A stretch of 64,000 nucleotides of DNA, taken from contig CANUEZ040000020.1 in assembly GCA_948099385.1 (NCBI GenBank), forward strand, positions 8,464,501 through 8,528,500. Direction: 5' to 3'. Shown one piece after another: positions 27,701 to 35,056 of this stretch. The position numbers and the translations under genes were made by a program. This stretch comes from Fasciola hepatica. Taxonomy: Eukaryota > Platyhelminthes > Trematoda > Plagiorchiida > Fasciolidae. Positions within the stretch are counted from its first letter, which is position 1, and each line of letters begins with the position of its first letter. A model generated the notes under the pieces. It was not told the DNA's origin. It was given only the letters and a program-made list of their open reading frames with translations, and made no database searches.

Positions 27701-30700
27701 AAACATTTTTTGCTTCTTCCGCGCTCAGTTTAACTCTGGTATTTTGATTGTGCCAGGTTGCTAGAAACGATGTAATAGCGTCGGTTATGATTTTTTCCTA
27801 GTGGTATAAAGTAATCGTCTTTAATGGTGTTTGGATTACGTCAGTGCTCCGGTGCTGTTACGGTACGTGTTATTTTGGTCGAATAATGAATGCAACTGGC
27901 CTAAGGGTTTTTCATCATCGTATGGCAAAACCCAGTAGACAAGCAGTGGAGTACTGCAGTTATTTTTCTTGCGTGTGACTCCTATGCGTGCTGTTTGATT
28001 CCCGATTTACCCTCCATCAGTGTGGCACATCACTGTGTGTTATTTCGTCGTTGTACTCGTTCATGTCAGAAACCTTGTAATTAATTAGATTGCATTTGTT
28101 TCTCTTTGTGTACAATTTCAGAAAACAAGCAATGGACAACTTGGTGCAAGAAAAACGTTTCAGCGAAGCCTTGCACCTTGCAGTCAAATTAGATCAACCC
28201 AAACGCGCATTAGATCTCCTTCAAGGTAATATTAAGATGGATCCTTAGTTTTATCTTGACTTTTGGGAAATATCCACCCATTCAAACACGCACTCACATT
28301 ATCATTGAGTTTGCACTAATAGGTGGGGATTTCTATTGCTTTCTGTCGGGTATGTACCTGTAGGTAAATAAGGATCTGTTGAGTCTGTATCTGCCATTGA
28401 ATTTAAGGATCGAAAAAGTTCATCGAGCCTATGAAACCCCTGAACTGTTGTTCTTGACTCCACTAATTCCTGATTTCCGATCAATCATTTTTGTTCCAAG
28501 TAGATCCGATAATGTCTGAATTGTCTCCGTTAAATGATTCCGTTGAGGCATCGAATTCGGACTGAATATCGGGATAACTTCGATGCGGTCGTTCACGCTA
28601 AACCCATGGGGTGCCCAACACAGTTTGTGGTTATCCTTCAGCCTGTTGCAGCCGCATGTGCAATTTTCCTCATCATATCAATCCGTAATGCTCATCGATC
28701 AAACTAGGAATGAATTAGCGAAATGTCTTTCCTCTTTTCGTGTACACCCACACAAGCTGCAACCATACAAAAATTTTCGTTTCAGTTGATAAACCGCCAC
28801 AAAAAACCTTATGCCTAAAACGGATTTCTCCTAGTGACTTGCAAAAATAGTATTGGCGAACAATGGAACTACGCTGAATAAATTGCTTACGCCCCAGATA
28901 TATCCGCTTAGGCTGCATATGTGCAAACATCCGCCTGCCTCTAGGTTGTGCCAAACAGAACATGGTATAGTCGAGGCGGAAGGAGTAAATAGAGTCCGAG
29001 TCCATGACTTGTTTGCGGGCGCAATACGGCCAGGTTGCCCAAGCCGAAACAGGTGATTTTCTTAGTAATCCACAACCAGAGCTTTCAGCTATCCAACGCT
29101 TACCTCCCAAAGCAGCGGGACGAAGCGTAGGGTCCTCAATCCACTGGGGGGCGGTGACTGATTGCTCAGTTCATATACCCTTCGGATGGGGCTAGACATC
29201 ATAAGTGCCAAGTACTTTCCCCCACCAGAGATGACGGAGAGCATAGTGTTGTAGGTCTCATACTCCACCCGTGGTTGGCTCGGATTCAGGGTCTAGCCAT
29301 ATCCCATAGACTGAATATCAGTAAGTCAACCCGATGATGAACGCTAGACAATCGTTTTTGTTCTCCCACTTTAGTGGGAACACCTCTTCCACGAGAAAGC
29401 AGTGAATAAAACTTCCTCATCAGAAGCTGCAGTAGATGCACGGTCATTTGGGAGCATTTCGAGAAGCGTTCAGGACGATTAGCCAGTTCGGAGCCTGAGG
29501 CATCCATCCGCCACCATATTGAGGCATTTGGAGGCAAGCTGAGTACGTTATTGCTTATAGTACATTTGAAAGGAATAATGACCACGCTTGACTCTGAAGG
29601 TTGATGTAGGATGAGAATACAGAGGACCTTGTATAATGACGTGCTATGACAGTTTTGAGATAGAAATGTGTTCAGTACTGTAGATGGGTGAGCGAAATCG
29701 TCACCTCAGGGATCGTCTTTGTTTTTTAATTTCTGTGCAAAACATGGGTAAAGCATGTGATTCGTATTCCCGAGCCTTATAGGCGTGCCGCAATTTTTGG
29801 GCAATTGAAAACCGTATCTCTACGAATTGCAATGGCATAGCAAGGCGTGATGTTTAGTTGGGTGTCACGAGTATCACTTACGTTTGTTTTCTAGTAGCAT
29901 ATCTGTTGCGTTTTCAAAATTCGCTTATTTGTCCCGTGCTTATACATGGGTATACTGATTGGGTCATGCCGATATCCATAGGAGCTCGCTGTTCCATCAA
30001 ACGGAACGGATAACTGACCCAATAAGGCTGTAATGCGTCTGACGTGATGACGATCCGGGAGACATTACCGTGCTGTTTACCAACTAGGTTTAGACGATGC
30101 CGGGATTCGGCCTTTACTCCTCAGTCCGATAACCATACTATTAGACCAGCACTGTGCTACTGCGTCATTTTTATAGCTACTAAGTGCCGCAGGATTTCAA
30201 GTTTGTTTACGATAATAATTGCTTGTCCCACTTCTTGCTGATCATCTCTTCTGCCTCATTCTTTCACCAGATCTTCTTTTAAGCGATATCACACCAAGCA
30301 CCAACGAAGCAGGTTGTCGATTTCCACGTTCAAATTCGCCATTGACAAATGCATTAAACGGTCTCCGATGTATTCGAGATCTCAGTGTTACTCAAGACGA
30401 TCCAAGCAATAGCGCCCTGATCCAGCGCCTACTAAATTATGCTGTGAATTGGAATACTCGAGCGAGGACTGCGGTTGTTGCTCAGTATGTGCTTCACTGG
30501 GTTCTGACCTCAGTAGAACCGGATGAACTGCTTTCTTGGCCGAATATAAGACGCACAGTAGAATCTTTGTTACCATACACAGGTGCGTTCTTATTTATTC
30601 AAATTGTCGAGATTTTTCGGTATTCCGTAGAATTGTCCCATCGTTTTTTGATCTTCTGCCACTGTATCGCCTTTTATACTGATGGTGTTGGTCATAGTTT

Positions 30701-32034
30701 CTTGACTTTCCTGGCGGGGATTTTAAACCGCATAAACGTACTATTTTTGTGATCGACTTCATTTTTGTTTGTCCAAAGCCATCATGACGAGACTGCACCT
30801 TGGCGTAGTGTGATGGCTTGCGTGCCCCCATGACCCAAAGAGCTACGCAGGAAGGCTTCCTTATGCCGAAGATACAATCATGCTTGACAGGTCAATGGGT
30901 AGAGGCCAGACGAAGTCCAGTCTCAGAACCAGTTGATGGGCAACATCTGGTTTTATCTTCTATTCCCCTTGAGAGGACACTCCAGCGAATAAACACGGAG
31001 AGAAACAGTTTACTGGTCAATAAACCTCCACTAGATGGACGTAGGAGTGAAGTACCTGGGGTTTCTATCGACGATGGGTATAAAATCGCACTTCATTGGG
31101 CGGCTATCGCCCGCCTAAGCTTGGTAGCCCCCAGCCCAAAGGATGCTGCCCCGTCCACATTCCGGTTCCTCCACTGGGTGCATGGGGCTAAAGACTGAAT
31201 CTGAAAAGCGGATCGATAAAAAGGCACCAGCAGAGACGAGACAACATACTACAACCAGGTCTCACGTGACAAACAAGAAGAGGTTCCTTCACGGGTTCTT
31301 CGGTCACGTTCCCGTGCTGGGTTTACGCCCCACTGTCTTGTGGGTCAGACTTTTGAGTCAAAGGCTCCGGTTAAGGTTCCCAAAGAAAAACCCCGTCTGC
31401 GGTGTGGGCAGCCGCAAAGTATGATTCGCCCAGAAACCTTCAGTATCTTTCCTGTAAAGGGCCTTACCAATTTTCCCTCTTTTAATTTAAGATCGGTGCA
31501 AAACGCCGCGGATAGTTTTGGCTCTGATGAAAGCAGTAGTTCAGGAATTGGGTATAAATCAGATGCACCTCCTAAGCCTAAGAGTTCACTTCACTTGGCT
31601 GCCTTTAACGTCCGCACACTATGTAAGATAAGGGCAACGGGATGCCCTCACTAGAACTCTTGACACTTTTAAAATATATGTATGCTGTGTCTCCGAAACA
31701 CGCATACAAGATCCCACTTTCGTGATAACTCTTCGCGCCCCGGATACAACCTCAGTCTCTCACTTCATCCTTCGCGTGTCGGGTGATTCGGTATCTAGAG
31801 CTCGTGACAGCCTGGCGTTGGGATTGTTTTGAGCATGAAAGCTCAGCGCGCACTGCTGGACTGGATTCCTGTCAGCAGTCGTTTGTGTACAGTTCGGTTG
31901 GACGGTTCTGTTCGTGTCAACAATACCAAACTGAAGCGCCGATGTTTGTTCGTCGTCTGTGTATACGTCGACTGACTAGTTCCTCTAAGACAAAAAACGA
32001 ATCCTACCAGGGTTTGTCTCAGCTGCTTCGAAGC

Positions 32035-32109
<75 letters not shown>

Positions 32110-33054
32110 GATGTATTACTGATATACCAAAACTGAGGCTTTTCTCACCCAAATACCGCGACATGAATCTAGGGGATAATTTTTCACCATCCTCTTAACT
32201 CCTCTACTCCGAAATTTTCATGTCCGCACCACATTGTCGTCTCGACGCGTTATCTTTCCATGGGTTAGCTGGTGACATGAGGTAATCTACTGTTTCGTCG
32301 GTCGAATTTTATTTTATAACATTAGAAACGATTGTCGACGGGCTCCACGTCGGATTCCTATCCGAGCTTATATTCACCTTCCGAATCCTTCGCTGAGACA
32401 GGATGCTTGTAACGTTTGCATCTCTTCAATTTTTCGGTCACCACGAACGCACCTAAATGGCGTGTTTTGGACCCTTAAGCTGCGATAGGAATAAGGCAGT
32501 ACTGCGTGCACGGAAGTTCCTGTTTTTGCGTTCTCTCTCTGTCTCCCCCTTTCCTTATCTTGAGAAGTACTGCCACCCAGCGTTCGAAACTATAGTTATG
32601 AAATACATATTTACACATAGTGGATAACTGGATTCTCTCGTGCATATAGTTTTATTAAACTCCACGATTCCTCCTGTTTTGTGCTGCGATGGTCGCCCAT
32701 GCTTCCGATAATTCAGTGTGTTACATCTCGCGACGTTGTGATTGCTGATCTCCAAAGTTTGTGTAACACCCCCGGAAATTGATTCACGAGTGTGATCATG
32801 TTGATAATATCGATAATTTACCACTCAGCTATACAACATTCGACTACGGTATATTCTTTCCCATGTTTTTAGCTCGCCACTATCAGCGTGTGTCAAATCT
32901 TGAGGAACAGTTAGCAATTCTGGATTATCTGTGCGATTTGGCCGACGAACATCTGGTGACTGACGTGAAGGCGCCAGATTCACTTTTAAAAGGCGAAGAA
33001 TTGGATCAAGACATTGTCTTGTTGGATTTGTCCAATTCGGCCAGCAATAAGTAA
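1177..33054 (+). CDS. TBL3: TBL3/UTP13, WD40 protein of the SSU processome (3' part, 9 exons)
   Basis: Joined exons 1177-1414, 2024-2119, 12970-13038, 18287-18357, 19064-19271, 26197-26255, 28122-28225, 30271-30582 and 32873-33054 give 445 residues to a TAA. Phase is kept at all junctions and each intron starts GT and ends AG. The protein shows about four and a half WD repeats, including GHRRGVWSVYFS, GDGDIKLWNLKDFSC and KGLVRLWDV. A C-terminal Utp13 domain follows, with QEKRFSEALHLAVKLDQP, AVNWNTRAR and LLPYTGARHYQRVSNLEE. The order and wording match animal TBL3, a UTPB member of the U3 snoRNP/SSU processome needed for early 18S pre-rRNA cleavage. The N-terminal WD repeats must lie upstream of base 1177, outside or at the edge of the window. 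Introns of up to 10.8 kb are filled with retroelements. The identity is secure; the exact last exon is a little less so. Confidence 0.93.
2024..2119 (+). CDS. TBL3: TBL3 exon b
   Basis: Acceptor TTTGCAG, donor gtaata, exactly 32 codons. It opens with IWKF, closing the preceding WD repeat, and then carries LKGHRRGVWSVYFS, the conserved GHRRG blade of TBL3. Confidence 0.92.
2430..3830 (+). mobile_element. RTE-type LINE, endonuclease end and first half of RT (degenerate)
   Basis: Frameshifted + strand reading. Endonuclease end: GSDHGLVCTKLSMCFGGRAK. RT region: DREIWWSQRASELKHTSVMG, LFHLIRTTGRKILG, HWAEHFKTQF, NKAPGSDGYSP, RGISIIPIASKLV, KQAGFRTGRG and FVDRSALWYCLL. It stops at RTYGQLSSPLDVSIG. 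The order is that of a trematode RTE polyprotein. Stops and frameshifts make it a dead copy. The following part of the same protein resumes at about 4235. Confidence 0.85.
3840..4060 (-). repeat. Dispersed repeat X, copy 1 (inside the RTE copy)
   Basis: The - strand shares about 70% by-eye similarity with the + strand at 14210-14420. Shared stretches include CTGACTGGAC and ATTTTCGC. It lies exactly where the RTE reading breaks (3830 to about 4235), so it probably inserted there. Family not recognised. Confidence 0.55.
4235..4640 (+). mobile_element. RTE-type LINE, middle RT fragment
   Basis: Broken + strand reading shows IGVLQGCLLSPFLF (RT motif B), PPTGGVELFPGNRIL and LECPSDIVY, a decayed YADDIV motif with the catalytic Asp pair lost. 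Then comes FVPSKCKVLCNVG, equivalent to FAPSKCKVLLQDW of intact copies. It continues the 2430-3830 fragment in protein order. Confidence 0.8.
4641..5290. other. Intronic DNA between RTE fragment and Jockey LINE
   Basis: No clear feature. On the - strand it may hold the 3' tail of the Jockey element, but no definite match was found. Confidence 0.3.
5290..7730 (-). mobile_element. Jockey-type LINE, degenerate (endonuclease plus RT)
   Basis: Read on the - strand from 7730 down. Endonuclease part: SSLSFEAGVCAHIYRSV and FFTVYRSPNSGDRSIF. RT part: NKPVDPDGIPP, PWKKAVISPIHKHGN, NKYRSISLTSVISKV, RSTGDLVATVSHYWSAAL, NAGVAQGSVFSP then TFFLLFINDLL, and SFADDATL (catalytic pair intact at about 5795-5830). 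A late segment reads VYKARTRPTFEYCCHVWGEG. At least four frame changes and several stops make it inactive. The wording (GVxQGSVxSP, LFINDLL) is that of Jockey/LINE-J rather than RTE. Confidence 0.85.
7815..7895 (+). repeat. SINE-like body fragment
   Basis: Carries a stretch like CTTGGAGTGGTTAACCAC preceded by CCGGCAGCCTAACGCTGG. It is related to the longer copies at 54150-54420, 53395-53530 and 15125-15295. Short and degenerate. Confidence 0.45.
7895..8712 (+). mobile_element. RTE-type LINE, 3' end with (AT) tail
   Basis: Reads YPGSLITDGSGVGMKITSRI, LRPLWHRRNIRLSLK and NHLRWLGHVLRMPVHRL, then shifted ETLRDMARN, the usual end of fluke RTE proteins. A T-rich 3' UTR follows, ending in a short (AT) run at 8699-8712. 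It completes in protein order the fragments at 2430-3830 and 4235-4640. Confidence 0.82.
8713..10482. repeat. Tandem array unit 1 (1,770 bp)
   Basis: Begins ACAGACAGAATTTG straight after the RTE (AT) tail. It consists of part A (8713-9261, ending in an (AT)n tract of about 70 bp at 9192-9261) and part S (9262-10482). Unit 2 repeats it with essentially no differences outside the (AT)n length. Just after the tract, S carries on the - strand a scrap like an RTE C-terminus (KMSEGAPQNVASELGR). The ORFs of 75, 126 and 129 codons match no family I know. Confidence 0.9.
10483..12241. repeat. Tandem array unit 2 (1,759 bp)
   Basis: Same sequence as unit 1. The 11-base length difference comes from a shorter (AT)n tract (10962-11019) and one extra T after it. 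The boundary with unit 1 is ATTTCGTG|ACAGACAG. Confidence 0.9.
12242..12764. repeat. Tandem array partial unit 3 (part A only)
   Basis: Repeats part A only, ending in an (AT)n tract of about 45 bp (12720-12764), then turns into unrelated intron sequence (CACTTCGCTCTATG). The array therefore reads A-S-A-S-A. Confidence 0.88.
12970..13038 (+). CDS. TBL3: TBL3 exon c
   Basis: Acceptor CATCTGCAG, donor gtgagt, 23 codons. It encodes VLSASGDGDIKLWNLKDFSC, nearly the same as human LATASADGTIKLWALQDFSC. It lies after a 10.8 kb intron packed with mobile DNA. Confidence 0.93.
13458..13487. repeat. Simple repeat (GA)n then (G)n
   Basis: A run of alternating GA followed by about 15 Gs in TBL3 intron 3. 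No function implied. Confidence 0.9.
13490..14200. other. TBL3 intron 3, nothing recognised
   Basis: A B-box-like GGTTCGGATCCC at 13674-13686 hints at a tRNA-like remnant, but no cloverleaf was found. Otherwise no feature. Confidence 0.3.
14210..14420 (+). repeat. Dispersed repeat X, copy 2
   Basis: Similar to the - strand at 3840-4060 (see that entry). Flanking bases differ, as expected for a dispersed family. Confidence 0.5.
14430..15120. other. TBL3 intron 3, nothing recognised
   Basis: A - strand open frame of 125 codons (14483-14860) is Lys/Thr-rich and matches nothing known to me. Probably chance. Confidence 0.3.
15125..15295 (-). repeat. SINE-like body copy
   Basis: Shares CAGTGGGGATTA and GTCTACC with the copy at 54150-54420, and CCACATTAGGTCCC with the one at 53395-53530 (CCACATAAGGTCCC). 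A (GGT)n run follows at 15272-15290. No tRNA-like head was seen here. Confidence 0.5.
15830..17770 (+). mobile_element. RTE-type LINE, RT with internal deletion
   Basis: Shows LRNDREQ, DHIFTLRQILDHRHIFRR and ISVFVDLKAAFDSVER (motif A intact, about 16765-16808). It then jumps to LENADDIVFLSEDPGKL (motif C with Y changed to N) and FAPSKCKMLLQDWVGS. An open frame follows at 17055-17609 with YLVSCISPGRQISDEVSLPI, FRYLWRRRDIRLSVKGLMY, VLLFGSETWPLK, LSVFEHRCLRIITRVWW and HVLRMPTNIL. The piece between motifs A and C (about 250 bp, with motif B) is missing. Confidence 0.87.
17771..18286. other. TBL3 intron 3 end, nothing recognised
   Basis: No repeat, RNA gene or coding similarity seen up to the acceptor of the next exon. 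Confidence 0.4.
18287..18357 (+). CDS. TBL3: TBL3 exon d
   Basis: Acceptor TTCCAG, donor gtaaat, 71 bases, ending after two bases of a codon. It encodes TFEGHEQPVYKAVFLSN followed by DRQILS, matching TFEGHDASVLKVAF of the human protein. Confidence 0.92.
18358..19063. other. TBL3 intron 4, nothing recognised
   Basis: A plain intron of 706 bases. A + strand frame of 90 codons at 18252-18524 only runs out of exon d. Confidence 0.5.
19064..19271 (+). CDS. TBL3: TBL3 exon e
   Basis: Acceptor ATTCCAG, donor gtgagt. The first base completes TGT (Cys) begun in exon d. It encodes DQKGLVRLWDV, then a hydrophilic Asn/Asp/Gln-rich insert of about 20 residues, then FEAHNGRIWSLVLCPGES and GGEDETLCFFK. 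The insert before the last WD repeat has no counterpart in the human protein. Confidence 0.92.
19272..20110. other. TBL3 intron 5, part before the RTE copy
   Basis: No feature recognised. Confidence 0.4.
20110..23600 (+). mobile_element. RTE-type LINE, near full length, degenerate
   Basis: Starts with a GC-rich 5' region (about 20110-20560). The endonuclease part (20721-21580) shows HHVDNTCLSEVRLP, YHGVAFTLSKIAN and AIAIYAPTNAAE. RT (21790-23150) shows RRKIERWVEYFERLLNRPS, FPVNWRTSILLPIPKKGDRT, ACENYRGVSLIDVAAKIF, GCVDQIFTLRRVQ, GVRSGCPFSPVLF and LEFADDVVVLKD (motif C intact). The end is at 23160-23580, with HCLQWFGHTPV and a short A/T-rich tail GTAAAAGTAAAAAAG. At least three frame changes disable it. 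It is a different subfamily from the copies at 2430 and 15830, judged by wording. Confidence 0.87.
23601..23719. other. Gap between two RTE copies
   Basis: About 120 bases separate the 3' end of the + strand RTE from the truncated end of the - strand one. No feature. Confidence 0.4.
23720..25420 (-). mobile_element. RTE-type LINE, 3'-truncated
   Basis: Read on the - strand: LRTLVRIGQQANLARTLEPL (endonuclease start, about 25390), VRLTGSCKVGRRRRDRF, ILADLNGRVSRLSS, NSDHALVCTKLSMCFGGRSK, DCEIWWSKRTSQMVHATAKG, HWAEHFQEQF and RGVSLIPIASVLFASVIL at 23760. It ends there, before the catalytic motifs. Same subfamily as the copy at 2430 (CTKLSMCFGGR in both). Frameshifted. Confidence 0.85.
25857..26127. 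repeat. Repeat R, copy 1 (about 270 bp)
   Basis: Over 95% alike by eye to 29274-29545 in the same orientation, starting GGCTCGGATTCAGGGTC. It ends 69 bases before TBL3 exon f. The flanks upstream (25780-25856 and 29170-29273) are more distantly alike, so both are 3' parts of a longer unclassified element. Confidence 0.85.
26197..26255 (+). CDS. TBL3: TBL3 exon f (short linker exon)
   Basis: Acceptor TTTTTATAG, donor gtgagt, 59 bases. It encodes DFTEESNAENAKKIEEFVQ, a charged linker equivalent to the human segment after the last WD repeat (DVTEAEQAEEQARQEEQ). The call rests on splice sites, phase and position rather than strong sequence identity. Confidence 0.85.
26256..28121. other. TBL3 intron 6, nothing recognised
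   Basis: 1.87 kb with no coding similarity or repeat recognised. Confidence 0.4.
28122..28225 (+). CDS. TBL3: TBL3 exon g, start of Utp13 domain
   Basis: Acceptor ACAATTTCAG, donor ggtaat with the exon ending one base into a codon. It encodes MDNLVQEKRFSEALHLAVKL then DQPKRALDLLQ, matching human LDNLLHEKRYLRALGLAISLDRP. Confidence 0.93.
28715..29273 (-). repeat. Unclassified element upstream of repeat R copy 2
   Basis: A - strand open frame of 131 codons (28715-29110) with WATWPYCARKQVMDSDSIYS then FRLDYTMFCLAQPRGRR. Its length and its position beside repeat R suggest part of the same dispersed element. No enzymatic motif was seen and no family is assigned. Confidence 0.4.
29274..29545. repeat. 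Repeat R, copy 2
   Basis: Direct copy of 25857-26127 differing at few bases; one difference is a single extra base in the CACCT(C)TTCCACGAG stretch. See copy 1. Confidence 0.85.
29546..30270. other. TBL3 intron 7 end, nothing recognised
   Basis: A degenerate tRNA-like stretch may lie at about 30090-30165 on the - strand (GGTTATCGGACTGAG then CCGAATCCCGG), but the fold is poor. Confidence 0.3.
30271..30582 (+). CDS. TBL3: TBL3 exon h, Utp13 domain core
   Basis: Acceptor TTTCACCAG, donor gtgcgt, 312 bases, the longest exon seen. It encodes an insert rich in Ser/Asn, then LIQRLLNYAVNWNTRARTAV, VLHWVLTSVEPDELLSWPNI and RRTVESLLPYTG. These match human LLRFCVTWNTNSRHCHEAQ and ALEALLPYTERHFQRL. 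Confidence 0.94.
30790..32037 (+). mobile_element. RTE-type LINE, 5' region and endonuclease start only
   Basis: The + strand shows a leader frame (FGHVPVLGLRPTVLWV; PVKVPKEKPRLRCGQPQS), then SSLHLAAFNVRTLCKI, CLRNTHTRS, RAPGYNLSLSLH, SGDSVSRARDSLALG and RLDGSVRVNNTKLKRRCLFV, the APE endonuclease N-terminus. It stops at the (AT)n tract at 32038 and lacks all RT sequence. This is a 3' truncation, unusual for LINEs, which normally lose the 5' end. Confidence 0.75.
32038..32107. repeat. (AT)n microsatellite
   Basis: About 70 bases of pure AT, abutting the broken RTE at its left. Confidence 0.95.
32108..32872. other. TBL3 intron 8 end, nothing recognised
   Basis: No feature seen before the terminal exon. 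Confidence 0.4.
32873..33054 (+). CDS. TBL3: TBL3 terminal exon
   Basis: Acceptor TTTTTAG, stop TAA at 33052-33054. It encodes ARHYQRVSNLEEQLAILDYL then an acidic tail ending SNSASNK. The stop overlaps a donor-like AATAA|GTAAGA at 33051, so a splice bypassing this stop is possible but unproven. Confidence 0.88.
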
Positions 33055-34572
33055 GACATTTCTCAGCGTATGGGACGTCTCATTCATATTCTTTTTCGAC
33101 ATTGTTCACTTGTTTTTGGTGTGGCTTTTCAATATTCGAGTGACGGCGTCTGTGGTTTTGCAGGATAATCTGTTTAGCTAACGAAAACGACTGACTGGTA
33201 CAAGAGAGGTGGTTTCAGGTCGCCATAGATAATTTTGGTTTATGTGGTTCAACACATCGACCGGCCATGTCACCCGGTATCCTCGAAGAAAATATCAAAT
33301 TGGGTCCCCGCAACCCACTGAGATAGCCTAACATCTTCCCCACAGCCAGAGTTTTTATACACTCGTATGTCTTCTCATGACTTGACCATCCTGTTCTGTT
33401 TTTCATCTATTTCCTTGCTTAGCATGCATGTCTGGTGCCATGCGTAACACCTGTTCCAATCATTCGAACGTATTGTGATTCACTGAAAAGTGCACTGTTA
33501 ATCCGACTGTTCCACCAGACAGCAGTTTTGAAGATATCGATATCTAGCTAGATAAGACCAGGTTTCTGAGCCTCGAAGAAAACTGTTCCGGCTGTTGTAG
33601 CATTCATTCGACCCATAACGGATAGACTAGGAGATATCGGGTAGATGTCACATAACGTAGGTGTAAGCTGAATGTGTCTTATACGCGATGACATTCCATC
33701 TGACATCCGAGATCATAACGTGACAAACACGTTAGTTTTTTATGGTTCTTAATCTTACTAATGCATTTTATGAAACCCAAATCCGTTAAATCTTTATGGA
33801 ATGGATAGCCAATGGGTTCGCATTATTCACACTACCCGGACTGCTTGAGGTTGGAGTGCATCTTGCTTGAAAATCGAGATAAGAAATTTAGTTTAATGGG
33901 CGCTCGTTTCACACTATGTAAAATAAAAGGTTGAAGATGGTAGAAATCTCAACATGTTGGTATTCTCATTTGCAGAGCTAGAGGGAGCGGTTTAAACGTT
34001 GTTAGTCGCTTTGGGTAAAATAGCTAACGAGATGTTGGTTCAAGCAAAGAGATCTTCAGATAGTCCTACCAGTTTTGTCTGAGTTAGGAACTCTAGACCA
34101 GGAAGTTAACCGTCCTTCAAGTATTTAGCAGGTTCACTTGCTAGTCCGTAGTTCTTCATAACGGTTTTGAAAAGTTCTAGAGGGTTCAAACCCAAGACAA
34201 TAGTGTAGTGAATATATATCAGGACAAGAGAGGAAGACATTCCTAATGAAAAATGACCTTTTACTCATTGAGACACTTCAAATTTCTTGTCTTCCACCTA
34301 ACTGAGTGTGTATGCACATTTTTCATTCGTGTTTTCTACTTCTCATCCCTAGCATGGACGTGGATTCGTGAAACCCTGTTCCCCGAGGATCAAAGTCAGC
34401 GTATATCTGGTTCTGTACAAATTGTATTTAGATTTGTAAAAATAAACGAAAAGAGAAACATTTTGGAATAATTTCGATCTGTTTTCTGGATGGGATGTGG
34501 CAAAAATACACGTGATAACGGATGGATTTCGAGTATGGTCGATGAATAACAAGGCCGATTTGTTTGTGCTTG
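33055..34572. other. Intergenic region between convergent 3' ends
   Basis: 1.5 kb between the TBL3 stop and the lipin stop. No coding similarity or mobile element was recognised. Candidate poly(A) signals are AATAAA at 33922-33927 (+, for TBL3) and ATTAAA at 33892-33897 (-, for lipin). If both are used, the two transcripts overlap tail to tail; this is a weak inference. Confidence 0.35.
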
Positions 34573-35056
34573 CTAAAGTCGCCAGAATGTGTAGTCGGAG
34601 CACTCGTCTGCGTGGAGTAGTCGGTCTCTGGCTTGCGGGAAATAGACGTGTACCATGGACAACAGTGCATCATAAGTGAGATAGATTTTACCAACCTGAT
34701 GACTGCTACTGGGCTGTTCGATTTCCTCTGTCGGTTGACCACCACCATGCTCGTTAACAGATGCTACTGTCTTGGATGACTTTTTTTCCGAGCTTATCGT
34801 CTTCCGATTTTTTTCGTTTCGATTCACTCCCGGGTCGTACTGACCACACATTACTCGGCCTTCGTAGTTCACGGTAAATATTTGTGTATCTTTCAGCCCG
34901 ATTGCTTTGTATGTTCTGATGTCGGACAAGCGATTGCCAAACCCAGCCACAAATGGGGACGAGTCTTCTTGAGTATTGTTGTCACTTTTGAATACCTCTT
35001 TAACCTGTGTTAAGCAAGCGATTTTGAATTCATCCGCTTTCCGTTGAATGACTTCC
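34573..35056 (-). CDS. LPIN: Lipin terminal exon, HAD motifs III/IV and C-terminus
   Basis: Acceptor TACCAATAG, stop TAG at 34573-34575, 484 bases. It encodes [20 protein letters not shown], then [18 protein letters not shown] and [12 protein letters not shown] charged Ser/Lys/Glu insert of roughly 50 residues follows, then [15 protein letters not shown] and the ending DYTFWRL. The insert is much longer than the spacer in human lipin-1. The final FW pair is conserved. Confidence 0.94.
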
